This document shows, one piece after another, positions 8,370 through 16,470 of a stretch of 20,710 nucleotides of DNA (the stretch's first letter is position 1; the number at the start of each line of letters is the position of its first letter). Where the stretch lies: assembly GCA_003427395.1 (NCBI GenBank), contig BFEA01000015.1, positions 1,137,117-1,157,826 of the forward strand. Direction: 5' to 3'. The notes under the pieces were generated by a model. The model ran no database searches, was not told where the DNA came from, and worked only from the letters and a program-made list of their open reading frames with translations. The position numbers and the translations under genes are program-made. This stretch comes from Chara braunii (lineage: Eukaryota > Streptophyta > Charophyceae > Charales > Characeae).

Positions 8370-8386
8370 TTTTTTTTTTTTTTTTC
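8370..8386 (-). repeat. Poly-T tract, possible 3' tail of the neighbouring LINE
   Basis: Seventeen T on the + strand equals a poly-A on the - strand, at the downstream side of the LINE fragment that ends near 9050. It would imply a 3' untranslated region of about 660 bases. No matching target duplication was found, so the link is inferred. Confidence 0.35.
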
Positions 8387-9049
8387 CTTTTTGAAAAAAC
8401 AGAACCTTATGGTTCTGGCTCCGTTCCATTTTCGGGAACATTAGTCCGGTTCCTATTCCACTGGCAAGTCAAGAGTAGTTACGACAGTTACTCACACACA
8501 CTCCTCCCCATTATGGTTGAGAGGTCTGAGTGGACGACATTGATTACTTCCATTTGGAAGGATGTACCACCCCTCACCCTTGCCTAAGTTATCCTATCTG
8601 TTTTTGGATTTGGATTTTGGCCCTACTTTGTCTGCTAGGATTTTTATTTGTAAGTTATTGCCTGTCCCTTGAAGCCTAGTCCGACTTGTTCCTCTCAGCT
8701 CTATGACTGTCAACTTTTGCGTTGCGTACTGGAATTACTTAGCAGACCTATTGTTGTCGGGACTTCTAAAACCCTAAACCCTAAGGCTCTGGCTCTGTAC
8801 GTACTGTGAGATAAATCATGTTCTTAAGTTGGGGGGTGGGGGTATAAGGCGATGTGAGAGGTGTGCTTTGTGGCGCGGATACGGGGGTTGTTTGGGAGAT
8901 TGTAGGGGATGGGTGGTAGGTGTTTGGTTAGGGATAGTTGGAGATGGGGTTAGTGCCTATGTTGGAGGAGTGGGTTGTTGTTAATGCATCAAGGGGGAAG
9001 GATTAGCCAATTTTTATGTGTTAGTGTTATTTTTTATTGTGTCGAATTG
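8387..9049. other. Non-coding stretch, possible LINE 3' untranslated region
   Basis: No coding signal. It contains a perfect 7-bp hairpin just inside (CAGAACC-TTAT-GGTTCTG, 8400-8417), two adjacent AAACCCT units at 8768-8784 (the plant-type telomere motif, also found as a promoter telobox), and a G/T-rich interval at 8830-9000. Confidence 0.45.
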
Positions 9050-9930
9050 TCATGAACCTAGTTTTAGTGATGTGAACTTTTTAATTAGTTCATCTTTTTT
9101 TACCGGCGTATTACATATTTCTTTTCGGGTTTTTTCCAAACGACATGTAGTTTTGTTTTTATTATGTGTTTTATGGTGATGATTGGGTTCTCGGTGTTGG
9201 TGGGGTGAGCCTCAAAGGTTTTGTCGCATCTTCTTTTCCATAATCCCCAAAGGATGCTTTCCCTGATTAGGGAGAAGAAAAATGTCTCAAAGTCTTTTAG
9301 AGGGGGGGTTTGTTTCATTTCAAGGAAGATTATGCCGGGGCTTATTGTGATTGGCGTGTTGGAGAGGGTGCTCCAAGTCTTCTCTACTTCGTGCCAGAGT
9401 TTTCTGGCCTCCGACAGTCTAAGAAGCAGTGGTTTAGTGTTTCAGGGGTCTGTAGATTGCAAACTTTACACCAAGAGTCTTGTTCTGATCTGTTTTTTTA
9501 CTACGTCTTTATGCCACCTCGGTGTTCGCTCGTATTGCTCTTAAGGCTATCAACAATCTTAGGCTAGCTAGTTTCACTGGTCTAGTGCAAAAGATTGATG
9601 TCCATGGTGGGGATATTTGAGATTCGACTAGTGTGTTCTCTTCTTTTCTCCATCTTTTATGTAGGGTGTTGCTTATCGAGTTGGGTTTTGAAAAGAGTCC
9701 GTAGCCCAGTTTTGGCTTGTATTCTGTTAGTTTGTGTATACTTTACATTAAAGAGGTGTTATTAGGGGTGCTCTGGGACCGTTCTGTTGGATCTATTTCC
9801 AGTTCCTGAATACTTGACTGTGGCTTGAAGACCCTGATTTTGTTCTCTTCGATGATCCTTATTCTTCTTAGAGCACTTATTTTGAATGGTCCTTCTTCTC
9901 TGCTTTCTTCGTTGAGGTAGCTTGATGGGT
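9050..9930 (-). pseudogene. LINE-type ORF2 C-terminal region with RT-associated zinc-binding motif, fragment
   Basis: Reading the - strand from about 9930 downward, pieces in more than one frame give ISPPWTSIFCTRPVKLASLR, then SWCKVCNLQTPETLNHCFLDC (CX2C...HX4-5C, the zf-RVT pattern found after the RT in plant L1-type elements). After a frame change come KLWHEVEKTWSTLSN and the 72-codon frame 9318-9100 with RESILWGLWKRRCDKTFEAH. This C-terminal order (zinc motif, LWxxVxxxW, then a WGLWKxRC block) is typical of LINE polyproteins. The RT itself is missing here, so the copy is 5'-truncated or broken near 9930. At least one frameshift and several stops make it a pseudogene. Same strand as the LINE at 18165-20710. 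Confidence 0.65.
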
Positions 9931-10470
9931 ATCGGTCTGGCACCACACCAAGGCAGCGAGGGACCCTCCCGGCCGCGTCACGCAGGAGTTGGTTTAAATC
10001 CTTCGTCACAAATATACATGGAGTTTTCGCAAGCCGCTCCGGCCGAGTGCGCCAGCCATACCTCCCGCGAGCCCCTACGACAGGATAGGGCCTACGTGAG
10101 GCACGACTTACCTCCACCTTACGAGAGTTGTCACCTCTCTTCGGTGGGCGTATCCCCGCCGAGCTACCAGTCCACAATACGAAAGCTAATCAGTTGCAAT
10201 CGCAGAGGTGGACCAGCCGATGACGTTTCTCGTTCGCTGTAGTATAGGGGGTACGCGCGGTAATACGCCTCTATCGGACCTGCACACGAACCGACATCTT
10301 GGGGGGCTGAGGTCCCAAGCGCGATTCGTCGTCGGTCAACTAGGACGCATCCCACACACCACGTGCACCCCACTTTACGAACACAAAAATAAATAAAACA
10401 CACACGAAACGGCACAACACAAACAACACGACAACGCTCCTAGTTCCTCGGTAGCCATCCCATAACCTTC
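9931..10470. other. GC-richer non-coding stretch, unassigned
   Basis: Open frames exist on both strands (for example 106 codons on + from 9922 and the upstream half of a 144-codon - strand frame), but neither shows a recognisable domain. The - strand frame crosses the apparent boundary with the LINE fragment near 9930 and so is a chance fusion. The stretch could be the edge of a larger element covering the next 3 kb. Confidence 0.35.
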
Positions 10471-11587
10471 CGATGTGGAAATCGAATAAGCGTCGTGCGC
10501 GAGACTTAGTACAAAACCGCGTGGACGCAGGGCTACCTCATATCGACTCGCAATGCAAGCGTACGCAGACAGTCGTAATGATGGTGTACTATGTAGTACC
10601 TATATTCATGCGGTTCTCATTAACCTCGAGGGTCGTATTCGACACTCAAGTGTCGGCTGACAACCACCATGTGCGGTTGAATACCACACACCCTCTTCTG
10701 CACTCTGTGCAGAGTGCGTGGTACACAGGTCCATACATGTGGTGGCGGTCGTTTCCTATAGCGTCCAACCATGATAACTCTAAAAAACAAAGAATAACAT
10801 AGGGTCTTCCTTCTCTCTCAACCTATAGTCTGACTAACCCTTGCGCACGATCACAGTGAGCCGCGCGCATACCCAAGGCACATATAGATGTATACATAAG
10901 GTTTATTTATATAGGACGATTACTTCTCACAGCCACAATGAGACTCCTCTCAGCTATATATGTGTGTAATCGCAGGCAGTCACATCCAGAGTCCGAACCA
11001 CAAACATACCTGCAATCACATCAAAGATTCAACAAAGTCCATGCACTACACGGGGTCAACTTCCACCATTCTCTATATTCATACCCCTTACTTTAGCCAT
11101 ACAAACCTCACTCTTGTGCAACTCCCTGAAAATAAATACTCAGTACTTTTGTTAAATGGTCATTCAATAAAGTCCGGGTGAAAACACAATGAAACAATTC
11201 AAACCACAGGGCTAAAGTCTTTAGGTTGAGTGACAAAAGTGGATTGGAGTTGAATCGTAAACCAACGAATCGGCAACCGACTTGTTATTAGTGATAACAG
11301 AAGATGATCCTTGTGGATCAAGCTGAAACTAGCCCAAATCCTGGATCAATACGATAAAGAGGACCTGTAACACAAGACATGCCAATCCCCAGGCTAAAAT
11401 CATAAATGTATGGAGAATACAACTCCATAACACATTCTCACCCAAGATCCTTCTAATCGACTAAGCCTAAATCTACCTTTAAGCAGTGCCCAAAGCAAAG
11501 GAAGACCCTGACACAATCTCCCCTATACAGAGTGGATCGCCAGAATTGCCATCTGTCAAAATATAATCTATCTCCTTTAAACTAAAA
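10471..11587. other. Non-coding stretch with small hairpins
   Basis: No gene is recognised; the 109-codon frame at 10473-10802 has no known features. Perfect short hairpins occur at 11283-11298 (TGTTAT/ATAACA), 11305-11320 (TGATCC-TTGT-GGATCA) and 11409-11429 (TATGGAG-AATACAA-CTCCATA). The stretch leads directly into the 122-bp tandem repeat and the hairpin array, and may be part of the same element. Confidence 0.4.
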
Positions 11588-11955
11588 AAATTTCGGCAGC
11601 GCTTCCCGTAGGAAAAGTGTCTTTCCAGAATTTATATCGACCCAAATATGAAAACAGAAATGGTCTTTGACTTTCCAAAGTCCAAGTTTGTCTAACTCCC
11701 TGAATTAGCAAAAATTTGGGCATCACTCCCTTTAGAAAATGAGACTTTCCAGATTTTTAGTAAGCCACATATGAACTTTGGACAAGTTGAACTTTGAAAA
11801 GTCAAACTTTGACAAACTCCTTGGATTTGCAGAAATTTCGGCAGCGCTTCCCGTAGAGAAAGTAGCTTACCAAAATTTATACAAAGCCAAGTATAATAAA
11901 AGGTCCCAGAAAATGCGAGAAATTGATCTAAGTAAGAAAAACTTAACTCAGAAAA
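11588..11955. repeat. Tandem repeat, unit about 122 bp, nearly three copies
   Basis: The phrase AAATTTCGGCAGCGCTTCCC occurs near 11588 and again near 11833. A diverged version (AAATTTGGGCATCACTCCCT) lies between them near 11712, giving periods of 124 and 121 bases. Each unit continues with an ACTTTCCAGA/TTTAT-like block, an ATATGAA block and a TTTGACTTT/AACTCC block. The third copy is partial. Copies 1 and 3 share their start more closely than either does with copy 2. An 82-codon frame (11778-12026) crosses the repeat and is not taken as a gene. Confidence 0.75.
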
Positions 11956-12178
11956 TACAAGAACCGAAACTAATTCTTATGGCTCTAGCACGTGGCGAGC
12001 GACTAAAGCAACTACCTATCAAATGAAACTCAGACCAAGTAGTAGCCTCACTCAGTCACATGCAAGGCGAAACCGTGTAGGTAAGTACTCTCTCCAACCC
12101 CGAGTTAAATCCGGACAAACAATAGTTCGTGTCTTCTTAGTAAATTACCCATTTGTACCCAACTTACATAAGGCGTAA
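11956..12178. other. Spacer between tandem repeat and hairpin array
   Basis: No gene, repeat or clear hairpin recognised. Confidence 0.4.
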
Positions 12179-12214
12179 AGTCAGGCCATCCAATCTTATG
12201 GAACATGCCTGACT
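12179..12214. repeat. Array hairpin 1 (alpha loop)
   Basis: Stem AGTCAGGC / GCCTGACT, eight perfect pairs, loop of 20 nt with the alpha consensus. Confidence 0.85.
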
Positions 12215-12273
12215 CAACCATTGAATATACACGAACGGGTTGCACAACTACTTCTCTCTTCCTTTGGGCATAT

Positions 12274-12308
12274 GACTAAGTCATTCATCTTAGAAACAAT
12301 GCTTAGTC
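12274..12308. repeat. Array hairpin 2 (beta loop)
   Basis: Stem GACTAAGT / GCTTAGTC, seven Watson-Crick pairs and one G.T pair next to the loop; loop 19 nt, CATTCATCTTAGAAACAAT. Confidence 0.85.
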
Positions 12309-12374
12309 GTCCTGAATTGTTTAATATCCAAGTTATATATACCTCTCTGAACTTAGTGTTCAAAAGCTGAGCGT

Positions 12375-12412
12375 AGGACTGAGCCATTCATCTTAGAAAC
12401 AAAGCTGAGCCT
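12375..12412. repeat. Array hairpin 3 (beta loop, imperfect stem)
   Basis: Arms AGGACTGAGC and GCTGAGCCT form eight pairs with one bulged A and one G-G mismatch; loop 19 nt. Confidence 0.7.
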
Positions 12413-12472
12413 GCCAAAAGTTACCTTCAATTATATTCTTAGTTATACTCTCTTCAAATTTATGATAAGCTA

Positions 12473-12512
12473 TAGTCAGACCATCCAATCTTATGGAACC
12501 CTTGTCTGACTA
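12473..12512. repeat. Array hairpin 4 (alpha loop)
   Basis: Stem TAGTCAGAC / GTCTGACTA, nine perfect pairs; loop 22 nt, alpha type with CCCTT in place of the final CAT. Confidence 0.85.
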
Positions 12513-12587
12513 GTTTGTTCTTAAGTAAGATAGTAATAAATTATAGCCAAATCATACCTTTTTGGGTTCCAAAATGTGCGAGGCGTT

Positions 12588-12625
12588 GGGTCAGACTATC
12601 CAATCTTATGGAACATGTATGGTCC
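12588..12625. repeat. Array hairpin 5 (alpha loop)
   Basis: Arms GGGTCAGAC and GTATGGTCC: six Watson-Crick pairs, two G.T pairs and one G-A mismatch over nine positions; loop exactly 20 nt, TATCCAATCTTATGGAACAT. Confidence 0.75.
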
Positions 12626-12667
12626 TCTGCCAGGTTCGTTCCTCTCTGATCCAGCTGTGTGCGGCAT

Positions 12668-12709
12668 GAGTCCAAAGCCATCCAATCTTATGGAACATGC
12701 TTTGTCCTC
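12668..12709. repeat. Array hairpin 6 (alpha loop)
   Basis: Inner stem CAAAGC / GCTTTG and outer GAG / CTC around a two-by-two internal loop; loop 20 nt, identical to that of hairpin 1 although the stem is unrelated. Confidence 0.8.
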
Positions 12710-12744
12710 AGCGAAAATTACTCCCTCAGAATAAAACAAACAAA

Positions 12745-12785
12745 AGAGTTGAGCCATTCATCTTAGAAACAAAGTTCAACCCTCT
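12745..12785. repeat. Array hairpin 7 (beta loop)
   Basis: Arms AGAGTTGAGC and GTTCAACCCTCT: seven consecutive pairs including one G.T, then a two-base bulge, then three pairs; loop 19 nt, identical to that of hairpin 3. Confidence 0.78.
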
Positions 12786-12863
12786 TCTCTCGATACCAAA
12801 AAAAGGCAGAGTACTCTGAGTTAGACCCAGAGACTGTTCGAAAACCACCCAGAAATAAACGAC

Positions 12864-12898
12864 GATCAGACCATTCATCTTATAAACAAAGTCTGGTC
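12864..12898. repeat. Array hairpin 8 (beta loop)
   Basis: Stem GATCAGAC / GTCTGGTC, eight pairs including one G.T; loop 19 nt, CATTCATCTTATAAACAAA. A degenerate beta-like right half (CAGAAACAAAGCTTGACC, 12926-12943) follows and may be a decayed further unit. Confidence 0.82.
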
Positions 12899-12971
12899 CT
12901 CAAGTTTGGACAACCAAACCCTTTTCAGAAACAAAGCTTGACCCTTTTCAGAAAAACAGAACAAACACAGC

Positions 12972-13008
12972 AGTCAGGCCATCCCCACTCATGGAACCAT
13001 GCCTGACT
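12972..13008. repeat. Array hairpin 9 (alpha loop, diverged)
   Basis: Stem AGTCAGGC / GCCTGACT, eight perfect pairs, identical to hairpin 1. The loop is 21 nt and more diverged (CATCCCCACTCATGGAACCAT), so here the stem is better conserved than the loop. Confidence 0.82.
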
Positions 13009-13137
13009 CTATAAGACCCTCCCAATCTCAAGCAAAACCACCTTCCTCCCAACCTTCCCCTGATGCAATTCCTTATTACAATTTGCTTTCAGACGATCAA
13101 GAAAACTGAAACTGCCATTGCACACACATTCCTTTAC

Positions 13138-13170
13138 TTAGTCTGACTTATGTCATGAAAGTCAAACTAA
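13138..13170. repeat. Array hairpin 10 (long stem, different loop)
   Basis: TTAGTCTGACTT (13138-13149) faces AAGTCAAACTAA (13159-13170): eleven of twelve positions pair; loop 9 nt, ATGTCATGA, unrelated to the other loops. It may be a separate structure at the edge of the array. Confidence 0.65.
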
Positions 13171-14428
13171 ACTCAAAGTAGGGTTTCATGCAACACACTC
13201 AGACAACCATAGAAAGATGTACAGATAGGGGTTATACATGGGTTATAAAGGGGAAGTTATGGTTACCTCTGAATTCTCTGCCTCCAGAACTCCTCCTGAG
13301 TTCCAGCAGAGCTCCCGCAATCGGTGGGCTGACTCCCCACAGAGTTTTGATGCGGACCTACGGGTTGCAATCCCGCCTGCCGCCTTCCTCTCAGAACCAA
13401 TAGACTAGACTTAGAGTCAGAAGGACAGAAAGAGAAGGTTTTAGACTCTCAGATCCGAGAAGGGGTGCTCTCAGACTCGCAGAAGAGGGCCTTGATACCT
13501 TCGATCGCCTGAGGACCCCACAATGGTGGCCAAAAAACAGCGGCAGCTTGGTCAAACCGAAGTAAGACCGCCGAAATAAACCTTCTGACAACCTCTTAGT
13601 TCGTCGCAATGCCCTCCTTATCGTGACTCAGTCCCTCTCCCAAGCCATAGCAGCCATGCGCTGCTGTCGTGTTCAAGCAAAGTGCACCAACGACCTGCCG
13701 ACATTTCGACCCCTGCATTCGTGTAGCTTGCGCTTGTCGAACAGCACAGCAGTATGCAGCGGCTTACTAACACGCGCGCTTGGCAGTCGTGCTCAGCAGC
13801 GTATGGTCACACAGTTCGTCCCCATCAGCAACTTGAACTCCACAATCAGCAACATACTCCTGCTCAGTCCACTGCTCTGTAGCAATCCGTACTAAAATTA
13901 ACAACCCCAGCGGCACTCTACTTTCAGACCCTAGTGGCGCACTCCTCCTGTTGAAGGCGGCGCACAGGGGCCTACAACAGTCTGTGCACAGTCTCACCCT
14001 TCAGTTGGTACTGCAGCTCGTCGCTTGGCTCCTCTAGCATCACTTGTTCCTGCACTTGCTTCAGCATATCTGGTCGCTTATTTAAGCAAAGTCCGAACTC
14101 CTGCCATCGGGAGGAGTACGCACCGGCCAACAGGTAGGTCTTCAATCCTGCGGCTGGCCTTCCCCACCCGCATCTCCCACTCAATACACTCGACCGACAA
14201 CCCGAGGAAGGGAGACAAGTCCTGAACAGACAGCGGGGGGGAGGTCACCATGGCTTCCCAACAAGAGGGGACAAGGACCGAAACCGCGGCTCCACGCAGG
14301 TGAAACGAGCACGCAAATGCTCGCGGAGTCGGGCAGGTAAGGCTACTATACCAAAACAACAGCGAATAATCGAAATAAACGAGGGAGGGAAAAGAAAAAA
14401 GAAAAAAAAAGGAGGGAGCAAAAACTAC
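13171..14428. other. Unassigned stretch with weak - strand coding character
   Basis: Overlapping - strand frames at 14359-14078 (93 codons, containing LGLSVECIEWEMRVG) and 14184-13972 (70 codons, containing QVQEQVMLEEPSDELQYQLK) read like ordinary protein. They would join through a frame change, and stops follow below 13972. I do not recognise the protein. It may be a decayed element or gene fragment. The rest (13171-13970) shows no clear feature. Confidence 0.3.
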
Positions 14429-14808
14429 ATGAATCTTCTCCTAGAACATGGGCAGATGCATCGCCCCTTTCCCTTGATCCTCTTTCTCTAACTTCGTGGA
14501 CGGTCTTCACAATACCCCCACCGATAGGATGGGCAACATGCTGCTCCATAGGTAAGTTTCCACCTCGCAATTGCCCCACACTATTTCCACTGATTGAATA
14601 AACAAAATTTGAATGAACCTTCCACTAGAACCCGGGTAGGTTCATCACCCTCTTTTAGTTATCTCCTTCCTTCCTTCATGCTGCTCCCATACCCCGTACT
14701 GCAAAGAACACTGCCTTTTCCTTTTTCTCTCTCCCTCTCTCTTTCCGACGATCGTGGGGAGGAGCCCAGATTGCTATGAATCTACCTTTATATCTTGGTT
14801 AGATACAT
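14429..14808. repeat. Second hairpin family, three members
   Basis: Hairpins at 14429-14461 (ATGAATCT/AGATGCAT, one mismatch, 17-nt loop), 14613-14645 (ATGAACCT/AGGTTCAT, perfect, 17-nt loop) and 14776-14808 (ATGAATCTA/TAGATACAT, one mismatch, 15-nt loop) are spaced 184 and 163 bases apart. The first two loops share CTAGAAC at the same place. Between the first and second, the sixth stem position changes from T-A to C-G on both sides. The spacing, shared arms and compensation resemble the main array on a smaller scale. Confidence 0.6.
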
Positions 14809-15056
14809 TCAGTGAGTCGGTCGTTCTGCCCCCGGCGCAGCTTATGAATCGTGCAGCACCCAACCCACACTTTCCCCGCATAATCCAACCATGCTACTGA
14901 ACTCGCGGTCCTTCAGAATCCCTTCTTAGTCTTTTAACTCTTCAAATCCTACGCAGAATCGACAGAGGTAGTTACTTCTCAACCTCTGCCATGTATGCCT
15001 TCGCCATCTCTTCGCGTAGCTACTCTCTTGTTAGCTCCCATTTTAATCACTCTCCC
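14809..15056. other. Non-coding stretch
   Basis: No gene recognised. It has one perfect 7-bp hairpin (CAGAGGT/ACCTCTG, 14963-14988). Confidence 0.4.
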
Positions 15057-15966
15057 ACCGAACTAACTACAAAAATGGTTTCGTGGTCCCTGAAAAACCC
15101 CGCTTTGAGTCCTCCCTTGCCTGTTTTTATCCAGAAACGGGAGAGATTCGTGCTTTTCTGTCTTCCCTCCTAATCTACCTTCGCTCCACCATAGGTCACC
15201 ATGAATGGAGGTCATTTAGTACCCAATGGTAGCCGCGGCAGAGTGGACAGGCAGCGGGCTTGGGTATAGGGCCAGAAAGACCGATCCATCGGCTAGTAGC
15301 AGGTTCCTTCTGAAGTTCTCCTCAGGATAGTTGGAGCTGTTGAACAACTTATCGGGCGGTGTGTGACCGGGTGCTGCGGCAGGGGGCTGACAGGCGACGA
15401 GCCTTAAGGCTGGGAAGCGGGTGAAGCAGACAGCGGAGCAGATGAGCGTGCCAGGTGGAGGCAGCAGGGACAGGGTGAACATTAGGCGAGGAGTGGTGTG
15501 GATGCTAATGGCGCAGGGGGGGGAAGCGCCGGGAGTGCAGAGGCCGGTGGAGGCGAGCGAGAGGGCGAAGTGGTAGGATAGGGGGTACAGAGGTAGTGAG
15601 GGAGGTGAGTGAACCTGGACGCTAAATCGTGCCAGGTACAGTCGAACTGGGGATGACGGAAGCAAGCCAGGCGCAACCGGTATGGCCTAGCTCCCTCAAT
15701 CCTTAAGGGAATCGAGGGAGGTAAGAGGGGATCCCGGGGTTTTGGACCCGGGCGAATCCAATAGTATAGTCAGTATTAGTAGGAAATTAGTAAAATAAGG
15801 GTTGTAAGAGAAAGTTAGTGCGCCGGAACTATGGCGGAGCGAAGGTAGATTAGGAGGGAAGACAGAAAAGCACGAATCTCTCTCGTTTCTGGATAAAAAC
15901 AGGCAAGGGAGGACTCAAAGCCGGGGTTTTCGGGGACCGCGAAACCGTTTTTATAGTTAGTTCGGT
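15057..15966. mobile_element. Foldback with 138-bp inverted arms
   Basis: 15057-15194 and 15829-15966 are inverted copies about 93% identical by eye (around nine differences in 138). Both start ACCGAACTAACTA at the outer edge and end at an inner CTATGG/CCATAG. The 634-bp centre is unrelated to the arms and holds a - strand frame of 149 codons (15665-15216), Pro/Ser/Leu-rich without a recognised domain, and a 30-bp hairpin at 15691-15720. No target duplication is visible at the outer edges. It could be a foldback transposon, a long-TIR element or an inverted duplication made during repair. Confidence 0.7.
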
Positions 15967-15984
15967 TATTATTTATACAAACAA

Positions 15985-16334
15985 AGAACCATGAGAATTC
16001 AATTTCAAAAAAAAATCTCTTATTATCTTCAAATTAATTTGAGAAAAAAAATATTACCATATTCATATTCCTTATTAGAATTGAAAATTAAATTCAATTC
16101 TGAATTTTCGAATAGAAAGAAGCAAATAAAGAATATAGATGAAGTTATCTTAGGAAATACTATTTATCAGACCCCTCTATTTACTAAAAATTATGGTTGT
16201 ATACGTACATTTTCTAGAAGGCGCCAGGACAACAAAACTTCATTTGTTTTAGTCTCTTCTTCAGATCGGTTAGAAATACTCTTTCACTTTACTTTTTCTT
16301 GCAATTCATTGACATTATAAACAGTTTTTCTTAT
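15985..16334 (+). pseudogene. AT-rich, probably mitochondrial-derived segment with an open frame
   Basis: Much richer in A and T than its surroundings and directly followed by a nad2 fragment. An open frame of 109 codons starts at 15991 (MRIQFQKKISYYLQINLRKK...) and has the Lys/Ile/Asn-rich look of an organellar ribosomal or unknown frame. I do not recognise the protein. I assign it to the organelle insertion by composition and position only. The last part (after about 16200) may already be non-homologous. Confidence 0.4.
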
Positions 16335-16339
16335 TGTAC

Positions 16340-16470
16340 CTGTTACGTGTGTTTCTTTTTAGTTTTTATGATCCAACATGGCAAACAATCTTATTTTTTT
16401 ACAGTATTTCTTCCATGATATTAGGAGCATTAGCCACAATGGCTCAAAACAAAGTCACAAAAGTTCAAAA
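16340..16470 (+). pseudogene. nad2: Mitochondrial nad2 fragment (nuclear insertion)
   Basis: The + strand frame encodes RVFLFSFYDPTWQTILFFYS followed by [17 protein letters not shown], which matches the central membrane region of mitochondrial NADH dehydrogenase subunit 2 in plants and charophytes (pattern YDPTxQ...[18 protein letters not shown]). Subunit 2 is a proton-pumping membrane subunit of respiratory complex I. Only about 43 residues of a roughly 490-residue protein are present, and similarity stops after MAQNKVTK, where the functional protein would continue with an AYSSIGH-like segment. This is a fragment without function, evidence of mitochondrial DNA inserted in the nucleus. The alternative, that the whole contig is mitochondrial, is unlikely given the LINEs and transposons around it. 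Confidence 0.8.

Larger units (their letters stand above)
12179..13170. ncRNA. Array of hairpins with conserved loops and covarying stems (candidate structured RNA or element)
   Basis: About ten short hairpins start at 12179, 12274, 12375, 12473, 12588, 12668, 12745, 12864, 12972 and 13138, roughly every 80-170 bases (mostly near 100). Nine have loops of two related classes: alpha, CATCCAATCTTATGGAACAT (20-22 nt), and beta, CATTCATCTTAGAAACAAA (19 nt in all four). The stems differ between hairpins, but each left arm pairs with its own right arm, including G.U pairs. The sequences between hairpins show no obvious similarity. Conserved loops with compensated stems point to selection on folded RNA or single-stranded DNA. 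All loops have the same orientation. The transcribed strand is unknown, and no open frame of substance overlaps the array. It may belong to a larger element, for instance a long LTR. I cannot name a known family. Confidence 0.65.

Noticed and set aside
8767-8784. Chromosome end or interstitial telomere array
   Set aside because: Only two AAACCCT units are present; too short for an array.
12179-13008. CRISPR-like array, because of regularly spaced repeats
   Set aside because: The repeats are hairpins with variable arms and conserved loops, spacers are 40-80 bases and unequal, and the context is eukaryotic.
15216-15665. 149-codon - strand frame inside the foldback as a transposase
   Set aside because: It is Pro/Ser/Leu-rich with no catalytic motif or DNA-binding domain recognisable; left as an unassigned frame.
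15691-15720. Stowaway-type element, because of CTCCCTC...GAGGGAG
   Set aside because: The unit is only 30 bp with no TA flanks; a simple hairpin.
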